From Desulfobacterales bacterium C00003106 (lineage in GTDB: Bacteria > Desulfobacterota > Desulfobacteria > Desulfobacterales > C00003106), in the NCBI GenBank assembly GCA_001751015.1, contig MAXM01000096.1:1-6581 (forward strand): 6,581 nt of DNA. Reading direction: 5' to 3'. Made by a program: the position numbers and the translations under genes. How positions within the stretch are numbered: position 1 is the stretch's first letter; each line of letters begins with the position of its first letter. Shown piece after piece: positions 1 to 4,773 of this stretch. The notes beneath the pieces were generated by a model. It ran no database searches. It saw only the letters and a program-made list of their open reading frames with translations, and was not told the origin of the DNA.

Positions 1-46
1 ACAGGGCTTGATGATTGCTATGGCTCATGTTAGTTATGGGTCAAGC
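1..46. other. Left edge, upstream of aroE; no gene identified
   Basis: This short edge holds no recognisable gene. On the plus strand, frame 1 reads ten residues (TGLDDCYGSC) to a TAG at 31-33, which could be the tail of an upstream gene, but it matches no ending I know. Frame 2 stays open to a TGA at 122-124 and would overlap aroE by about 60 bases, so it is a less likely gene end. No convincing -35/-10 pair is visible, so the aroE promoter or the preceding operon gene probably lies outside the window. Confidence 0.2.
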
Positions 47-54
47 AAAGGAGG
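47..54 (+). promoter_or_regulatory. Ribosome binding site of aroE
   Basis: AAAGGAGG is a near-perfect Shine-Dalgarno site lying 6 bases before the TTG at 61. It decides the choice of that rare start codon: no ATG or GTG in frame sits at a workable distance, and the conserved N-terminal region of AroE begins within ten residues. Confidence 0.8.
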
Positions 55-60
55 ATTTGT

Positions 61-882
61 TTGTCTGACAGACTTAGACCGCAATTGTACGGTATCTTCG
101 GGCACCCGGTTGGACACAGCCTGAGCCCTGTAATGCACAACGCGGCATTCAGGCATCTTGAAATTGAGGCCTGCTATGTCCCTTTTGACGTCGCAGATAT
201 AGAGGCGGCGGTTCAGGCAGTGCGAACACTTGATATCCGTGGCGTGAGCATCACTGTTCCTCACAAGATATCAATAATGCCATATCTTGATCAGATCGAC
301 GATGCTGCAGCAAAGATCGGGGCGGTAAATACCGTAGTGAATAGGGACGGGGTCTTGACCGGGACCAATACAGACGGTATCGGAGCGGTGCGGGCCTTGT
401 CGGAAAAGGGGCCGATACAGGGAAAGCGGGTTGCTGTAGTGGGCGCGGGAGGCGCTGCCCGGGCCATAGGCTTTGGAGTGCAGTCTGCAGGCGGGAAGGT
501 TGTTGTCTTTAACCGTACCGTTGATCGCGGACGCAAGCTGGCCGAGGACCTGGGATGCGAGTTTGTTCCGCTTTCCGACATAATGCAGGCGGATACGGAG
601 ATAGTTGTCAATGCCACCACCGTGGGGATGCACCCGAATTCAGAAAAATCCCCTCTTCCTTTTGAGTTCCTCAAACCCGGCATGATTGTAATGGATGCGG
701 TTTACAGCCCGTTAAAAACCCGTCTTCTCGAAGACGCAGAAGCTCGGGGCTGCACGCAGATCAATGGTCTGAACATGTTGATATACCAGGGGGCGGCCCA
801 GTTTGAACTCTGGACCGGGAAAAAGGCTCCGGCTGACCTGATGCTGAAAGCCGCCGAAGAAAGAAGGAAACCAGGCAGATGA
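61..882 (+). CDS. aroE: Shikimate dehydrogenase (NADP+)
   Basis: AroE reduces 3-dehydroshikimate to shikimate with NADPH in the cytoplasm, the fourth step of chorismate synthesis. The 273-residue protein has the normal length for the family. The substrate half carries GHSLSPVMHN (18-27), SITVPHK (63-69, with the catalytic lysine K69), GAVNT (87-91) and NTDG (103-106, with the catalytic aspartate D105). The nucleotide half has the Rossmann loop VGAGGAAR (127-134), followed by NRT (151-153), the motif typical of NADP-binding AroE. The C-terminal GLNMLIYQGAAQFELWTG (236-253) is the family's substrate-binding helix. The start is TTG, supported by the strong Shine-Dalgarno site just upstream. The stop overlaps the aroA start as ATGA, so the two genes are very probably co-translated. 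Nothing essential is missing. It reads as AroE proper and not as a YdiB or quinate dehydrogenase type, though substrate preference cannot be settled from sequence. Confidence 0.97.
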   Translation: MSDRLRPQLYGIFGHPVGHSLSPVMHNAAFRHLEIEACYVPFDVADIEAAVQAVRTLDIRGVSITVPHKISIMPYLDQIDDAAAKIGAVNTVVNRDGVLTGTNTDGIGAVRALSEKGPIQGKRVAVVGAGGAARAIGFGVQSAGGKVVVFNRTVDRGRKLAEDLGCEFVPLSDIMQADTEIVVNATTVGMHPNSEKSPLPFEFLKPGMIVMDAVYSPLKTRLLEDAEARGCTQINGLNMLIYQGAAQFELWTGKKAPADLMLKAAEERRKPGR

Positions 883-2138
883 CAAATAGAATTCAATCCA
901 TAGGAGTTACCGATGCCACGGTCGCTGTTCCCGGCTCAAAGAGCTATACGCACAGGGCCTTAGTTACGGCTGCCCTGGCTGATGGAAAAAGCTTTATTAA
1001 AAACGGACTCTTTTGTGATGACACATCTTACACAATGGGAGCCCTGAAAAAACTGGGCGCTCTTATTGATCGTGTCGGCAACAGTTTTACGGTCAGGGGT
1101 GTTGGGGGAAAGCCCGCCGCCACGTCCGAGACACTGCAATTCGGCAATGCAGGGACCTCTATCCGTTTTTTGACTGCGGTGACTGCTCTCGGCAAGGGGA
1201 CATACACGCTTGCCGGAAATGCGAGGATGTCGGAACGTCCGATCCAGGACCTCTTAGACGGACTGAACCAGACCGGATCGCACGCCCGTTCGATAAATGG
1301 GAACGGATGTCCTCCGGTTTGCGTTGAAGCCGATGGTCTGGAAGGCGGGAGCCTGACGCTCAAGGCGAACATAAGCAGCCAGTATCTTTCAGCCCTTTTG
1401 CTCACAGGGCCCTACACTAAGCAAGGAATTGACATAGAAATCCCCGGGGAACTGGTCTCAAGGCCGTATGTGACAATGACCATGGAGGTCATGGAACGGT
1501 TTGGCGCGAAGGTCGAAGAAAAAGACGGAAACAGATTTTCCGTGGCGGGCCGCACAGGATATCTCCCTGCGAGCGTGGCCATAGAACCTGACGCGTCCAA
1601 CTCAAGCTACTTCTGGGCCTCGGCAGCGATTACAGGCACAAAGATCAAGGTTGCGGATATCCGGCGCGCATCTTCTCAGGGAGACCTGGGGCTTCTTGAC
1701 CTGCTGTCTGCCATGGGCTGTCACGTGGAAGAAGAGCCCGATGGTGTCAGTGTGCAGGGACAGCCATTGCACGGCATCAGGGCGGATATGGGAATGATGC
1801 CGGATGTCGTGCCTACCCTTGCAGTTGTGGCTGCTTTTGCTCAAGGCACGACAACGATCAGCAATGTAGCCCATCTCAAGGTAAAAGAAACCGACCGCCT
1901 CCAGGCCGTGAAAAATGAACTCACAAAGATGGGAATAAACGTAGAGGTTCTGCCGGACGGCCTGATCATAGAGGGGGGGCAACCGCACAAAGCAGTCATA
2001 GATACTTACGATGATCACCGGATTGCAATGTGCTTTGCAGCAGCAGGGCTTGCGGTCCCCGGTATTGAGATCAGAGACCCGGGCTGCGTGGAAAAATCCT
2101 TTCCGACCTTTTGGGAAACCCTTGCGCAACTCTATTGA
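879..2138 (+). CDS. aroA: 3-phosphoshikimate 1-carboxyvinyltransferase (EPSP synthase)
   Basis: AroA transfers the enolpyruvyl group of PEP to shikimate 3-phosphate, giving EPSP, the sixth step of chorismate synthesis. The 419-residue length is normal. Visible motifs are PGSKSYTHRAL (18-28; K21, S22 and R26 contact substrate), FGNAGTSIRFL (88-98; G92 aligns with E. coli Gly96), SSQYLSALLL (166-175), PDVVPTLAV (308-316; D309 is the likely catalytic aspartate), KETDRL (336-341; E337), DDHRIAM (378-384) and EKSFPTFW (405-412; K406). The ATG overlaps the aroE stop by four bases (ATGA), with AAGGA at 864-868 inside the end of aroE as ribosome binding site, so translation is probably coupled. Phe97 replaces the proline (E. 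coli Pro101) seen in enterobacterial and plant enzymes. The last codon is followed within 16 bases by the end of the opposing operon. All catalytic residues appear intact. Confidence 0.97.
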   Translation: MTNRIQSIGVTDATVAVPGSKSYTHRALVTAALADGKSFIKNGLFCDDTSYTMGALKKLGALIDRVGNSFTVRGVGGKPAATSETLQFGNAGTSIRFLTAVTALGKGTYTLAGNARMSERPIQDLLDGLNQTGSHARSINGNGCPPVCVEADGLEGGSLTLKANISSQYLSALLLTGPYTKQGIDIEIPGELVSRPYVTMTMEVMERFGAKVEEKDGNRFSVAGRTGYLPASVAIEPDASNSSYFWASAAITGTKIKVADIRRASSQGDLGLLDLLSAMGCHVEEEPDGVSVQGQPLHGIRADMGMMPDVVPTLAVVAAFAQGTTTISNVAHLKVKETDRLQAVKNELTKMGINVEVLPDGLIIEGGQPHKAVIDTYDDHRIAMCFAAAGLAVPGIEIRDPGCVEKSFPTFWETLAQLY

Positions 2139-2161
2139 GCTTCACTTCTGAGCTTCACTTC
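2136..2161. repeat. 13-base perfect tandem repeat at the convergent gene junction
   Basis: The unit TGAGCTTCACTTC occurs twice back to back, at 2136-2148 and 2149-2161, with no mismatch. The first three bases of copy 1 are the aroA stop codon. The TCA inside copy 2 (2155-2157) is the reverse complement of the DUF47 stop codon. The repeat therefore makes up the whole 16-base intergenic space plus both gene ends. It looks like a recent local duplication, or an assembly or polymerase slip. I see no hairpin with a T tract, so it is not an obvious terminator. Confidence 0.9.
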
Positions 2162-2826
2162 GCGATCATGGCCCTCATCATATCTCCTGAGTTTTCTATA
2201 TGATCCGCAATGCTGCCGATGATTTCCACCAGCCGGATCAGATAGAATATTGTCACGCCTTCTGTTTCGTCCAGCGCAAAGATGGCCTGTTTCAGTGTCG
2301 CCTCGAGCATGTCCGCCTGGTGCTCTTTTATGCGAAGTTCCCGGATATGGTCTTTTACGATCCTCCGCTGCTTCTCGGTATAGCTTTTAAAGTACTTCTG
2401 TCCCTCCACAACCATTTTGCAGAGACTATCGATTGGTTCAAGAACGGAGTCTGTCAGGAATATGATATCGCCCTGCAGGTCTTCCGGGATCTTATGCGCA
2501 GGCCTGAAGGAGAACCAGTCCAGGACATCTTCAAAGGCGTCTATGATCCTGTCTTGCTCCCTTAAGTACATGAAAAACTGGAACTTGTCTATGGGCATCA
2601 ATGTCCCTTTCGGCAGATGTCCCCTGATGCGTCTCTTGATCGCATCTGCGTCTTGTTCCAGACCGGCCACCTCAATCCTCTTCCGTTCAAAGGCCTCTTC
2701 ATCATTTGAGAAGTAATATTGCACTGCCTTGTGAAAACCCGAAGCCCCTTCTCTGACCTTTTGTGCATGTTCCTGGAGGCCTTCAAAAGGCGAAGAGATA
2801 AACATGGAAATTATGGGTATGCGCAT
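2155..2826 (-). CDS. DUF47 / PhoU-like Pit accessory protein
   Basis: This 223-residue cytoplasmic protein belongs to the DUF47 (TIGR00153-like) family, helical bundles related to PhoU that are commonly encoded next to Pit phosphate permeases and thought to modulate them. The sequence opens with the family's MRIPIISMF and contains LEQDADAIKRRIRGHLPKG (56-74), REQDRIIDAFEDVLDWFSFRP (89-109), a second acidic helical repeat around KEHQADMLE (167-175), and ends in EIIGSIADHIENSGDMMRAMIAK (201-223). The E/DxxxD-type acidic residues are those that bind metals in PhoU-like proteins. I chose the ATG at 2826 because GGGGAGGGG precedes it by three bases and it matches the family N-terminus. An in-frame ATG at 2874 would add 16 residues but has AAGGAAG directly abutting it. 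The gene follows pit by 66 bases on the same strand and is the last of its operon. The exact biochemical role is not established by sequence. Confidence 0.9.
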   Translation of the reverse strand: MRIPIISMFISSPFEGLQEHAQKVREGASGFHKAVQYYFSNDEEAFERKRIEVAGLEQDADAIKRRIRGHLPKGTLMPIDKFQFFMYLREQDRIIDAFEDVLDWFSFRPAHKIPEDLQGDIIFLTDSVLEPIDSLCKMVVEGQKYFKSYTEKQRRIVKDHIRELRIKEHQADMLEATLKQAIFALDETEGVTIFYLIRLVEIIGSIADHIENSGDMMRAMIAK

Positions 2827-2829
2827 TGT

Positions 2830-2838
2830 CCCCTCCCC
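2830..2838 (-). promoter_or_regulatory. Ribosome binding site of the DUF47 gene
   Basis: On the coding strand GGGGAGGGG lies three bases before the ATG at 2826. It is purine-rich with a GGAGG core and supports 2826 over the in-frame ATG at 2874 as the start. Confidence 0.65.
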
Positions 2839-2839
2839 T

Positions 2840-2893
2840 GGATCTAAGAACTTGTCCGCAAATAACCTGTACATCTTCCTTGTGGACAGATCC
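2840..2893 (-). promoter_or_regulatory. Possible hairpin between pit and the DUF47 gene
   Basis: An imperfect inverted repeat spans the pit-DUF47 gap. GGATCT (2840-2845) is the exact complement of AGATCC (2888-2893), and GTCCGC (2854-2859) is complementary to GTGGAC (2882-2887) except at one position; an 8-base bulge (2846-2853) separates the segments on one side. On the mRNA the fold would start at the pit stop codon and end just before the DUF47 ribosome binding site. No T tract follows it, so it does not look like a terminator. It could adjust translation or stability, or be chance. Confidence 0.3.
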
Positions 2894-4122
2894 TAAAAGA
2901 ATATCATGTCTAATATCTTATATATGACGATACTGGTTACGGCGGCGGCAGGGACCGTGATTATCCAGTAGAGTACGATTTTAAAGACTATTCGAAAATT
3001 GACTGCCTCAATCCCCTTGGCAAGACCGACTCCGATCACGGAACCTACCGCAGCATGCGTGGTTGACACAGGGAGTCCGAGTTTTGATGCTATGAGGACA
3101 GTAGTCGCTGCTCCAAAATCAACAGAAAAACCGCGGGTGTTTGTCAGGGTAGTAATCTTGGACCCTACTGTTTGAATGACGCGGGTCCCCCACATCGATA
3201 TGCCGCAGGCGATGCCGACCCCTCCGAACAGAAGGAGAAAAACCGGAACAGGCACAGAGCCCCCGATAGAGCCGGTCTTAACGAGGAAGTAGACAACGGC
3301 CAGCGGCCCGACTGCATTGGCCACGTCATTTGCCCCCTGGGAGAGGGCTACATAGCAGGAGGTGCCGATTTGAAGTCGACGAAAGATATCTTCAACGCCT
3401 TCTTCCCCCTTTGTTTTGATATAACGTCGCAGCAACCACTTACCTGCATATCCTAACGCAATAGCAACAGTCAGAGCAACACCGATGGAAGAAGCAGTCC
3501 CCATCGCCATTGTCTTGCCCAGGGGAGTCTTGAAGAGAAACGATAGAATCACTAAGAAAAAAGCCGCCCCGATAAAGCGGGGAGACAGCTTGATTGCTTT
3601 TTCCAAGAGATTCTCCCGGGTCAATATGAACCTGTAGATGATCTTGAACATGACAAACGCTATGAGCATGCTGAAAAGAGGTGAGATAATCCAGCTTGCC
3701 ACGATTGCAAGAAGCTTGGTCCAGTTGACCGAGGAAAACCCGCCTGCCACAATTCCAAAACCGAGCATGGCGCCCACAATAGCGTGGGTCGTGGAGACCG
3801 GAAAGGCCTTCCACGTGGAAAAAAAAACCCATAATGCCGCGGCAATCAAGGCGGCGAGAGCCCCGAGAAGGGCCACATGAGGGTCGCTCATCACATCAGG
3901 AGAGACAATCCCCTTGCGAATCGTATCTGTGACGTGCGATCCGAGAAAGACCGCGCCGACCACGTTCAATATACCTGCGATAAATACGGCCTGGCGCAGG
4001 GTGATTGCCTTGGCGCCTACGGCCGAGGCCATGGAGTTTGCAACGTCATTGGCCCCGATATTCCAGGCCATGTAAAATCCAAAAATGTAACCTATGATTA
4101 AGACAGTATATTCTGCAGTCAT
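2893..4122 (-). CDS. pit: Inorganic phosphate permease of the Pit (PiT) family
   Basis: This 409-residue inner-membrane protein imports phosphate by ion symport (protons in most bacterial Pit proteins; sodium in some family members). The family's inverted duplication is clear: GANDVANS at 23-30 pairs with GANDVANA at 263-270, and PVSTTHA at 108-114 pairs with PVSTTHA at 351-357. Between these lie roughly ten hydrophobic segments (about 5-22, 43-62, 83-101, 135-160, 182-197, 208-228, 253-280, 290-310, 337-366, 378-402), with a charged cytoplasmic-type loop at about 229-250 (LLRRYIKTKGEEGVEDIFRRL). Length is typical. The ATG at 4122 has GAGGT five bases upstream and starts the first membrane segment at once, as expected. 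It follows the YrdC gene by 39 bases and precedes the DUF47 partner gene, the common Pit arrangement. A run of nine T on the coding strand (complement of 3819-3827) lies at residues 99-102. Ion coupling cannot be read from sequence. Confidence 0.95.
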   Translation of the reverse strand: MTAEYTVLIIGYIFGFYMAWNIGANDVANSMASAVGAKAITLRQAVFIAGILNVVGAVFLGSHVTDTIRKGIVSPDVMSDPHVALLGALAALIAAALWVFFSTWKAFPVSTTHAIVGAMLGFGIVAGGFSSVNWTKLLAIVASWIISPLFSMLIAFVMFKIIYRFILTRENLLEKAIKLSPRFIGAAFFLVILSFLFKTPLGKTMAMGTASSIGVALTVAIALGYAGKWLLRRYIKTKGEEGVEDIFRRLQIGTSCYVALSQGANDVANAVGPLAVVYFLVKTGSIGGSVPVPVFLLLFGGVGIACGISMWGTRVIQTVGSKITTLTNTRGFSVDFGAATTVLIASKLGLPVSTTHAAVGSVIGVGLAKGIEAVNFRIVFKIVLYWIITVPAAAVTSIVIYKILDMIFF

Positions 4123-4161
4123 ATCGACCTCAGTTATAGACCTCGCCTGGCACTCGACGAC

Positions 4162-4773
4162 TCAACTATTAAAGGTAATTACACCTTTTCTCAAGACCTT
4201 TGGAGGAGTTACCGTGACATCTATCACGGTTGATCCGGCATCGCCCTTAAGGGGCCCGCTGTCTAAAACAAGATCCACATCCTGAACGATTTTGCTATCT
4301 AAAAGAGCTGTAGCCGAACAGGCCGGCATCCCCGATTTATTGGCGCTTGTGCCGGTAACCGGCATGCCAACGGCCCTGATCAACTTCTTTGCCACAGGAT
4401 GCGCCACAAGACGGATGCCGACCTTGCCGGTTCCTCCTGTCAGGATATCAGGAAAAAGACCTGCTGCATCAAAGACAAAAGTGGCCTTCCCCGGCCAGTA
4501 CTGTTTGATCAATTTCATGGCAAGAGGCGGTATCTCTTGAACAAGTGGGGCGAGATCCGATATTGCGCCTATCAGGACAAGAATCGGTTTTGCAGGGTCT
4601 CGCTCCTTGATCTGATAGACCTTTTCTATGGCCTTTTGGGAAAACGGATTTGCTCCAAGGCCATAGAAGGCCCTGGTCGGAAAGACAACAAGTCCGTTTT
4701 GTCGGATAACCATAGCGGCCCTGTTGACGCTGTCTGCTAGATTTTTCGTATCAACAGAGATGATCTCAGCCAC
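4162..4773 (-). CDS. Sua5/YciO/YrdC-family protein, probable L-threonylcarbamoyladenylate synthase
   Basis: Family members of the TsaC type make threonylcarbamoyl-AMP from threonine, bicarbonate and ATP, the first step of t6A37 modification of ANN-reading tRNAs. The 203-residue protein is a single YrdC domain without the extra Sua5 C-terminal domain. Visible motifs are FPTRAFYGLGANP (31-43), IKERDPAKPILVLI (55-68, the K-x-R segment), QYWPGKATFVF (91-101, the usual W/YPG-x-T strand), VGIRLVAHPVAKKLI (118-132), the signature GTSANKSGMPA (141-151) and GDAGSTVIDV (177-186). Position 34 is arginine where most family members have glutamate or aspartate (PTET or PTDT), so substrate use may differ from canonical TsaC. 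The start is a GTG inside the final codons of purDE (overlap GTGGCTGA, 8 bases); upstream pairing is weak (AAGG, about nine bases away), suggesting translation coupled to purDE. Membership of the family is secure; the precise enzyme is probable, not certain. Confidence 0.87.
   Translation of the reverse strand: MAEIISVDTKNLADSVNRAAMVIRQNGLVVFPTRAFYGLGANPFSQKAIEKVYQIKERDPAKPILVLIGAISDLAPLVQEIPPLAMKLIKQYWPGKATFVFDAAGLFPDILTGGTGKVGIRLVAHPVAKKLIRAVGMPVTGTSANKSGMPACSATALLDSKIVQDVDLVLDSGPLKGDAGSTVIDVTVTPPKVLRKGVITFNS

Noticed and set aside
8..36. Possible aroE promoter (TTGATG, 17-base spacer, TAGTTA)
   Set aside because: The -10 candidate matches the consensus at only two of six positions; not supportable as a promoter.
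1602..2129. 175-codon open frame on the minus strand inside aroA
   Set aside because: It lies fully opposite the conserved aroA coding sequence, has a low-complexity Cys/His/Arg-rich translation typical of antisense frames, and shows no family motif.
2200..2565. 121-codon open frame on the plus strand
   Set aside because: It is the antisense shadow of the DUF47 gene, whose minus-strand translation has clear conserved motifs, and it has no supporting ribosome binding site.
2155..2874. Longer DUF47 protein starting at ATG 2874
   Set aside because: The AAGGAAG there touches the ATG with no spacing, the extra 16 residues are not family-like, and ATG 2826 has a good binding site and the standard MRIPIISMF start.
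3803..3827. Palindrome plus homopolymer in pit as an intrinsic terminator
   Set aside because: On the coding strand the T run precedes the palindrome, and on the other strand the palindrome is followed by A, so neither orientation gives a stem followed by T. It is also inside a conserved coding region.
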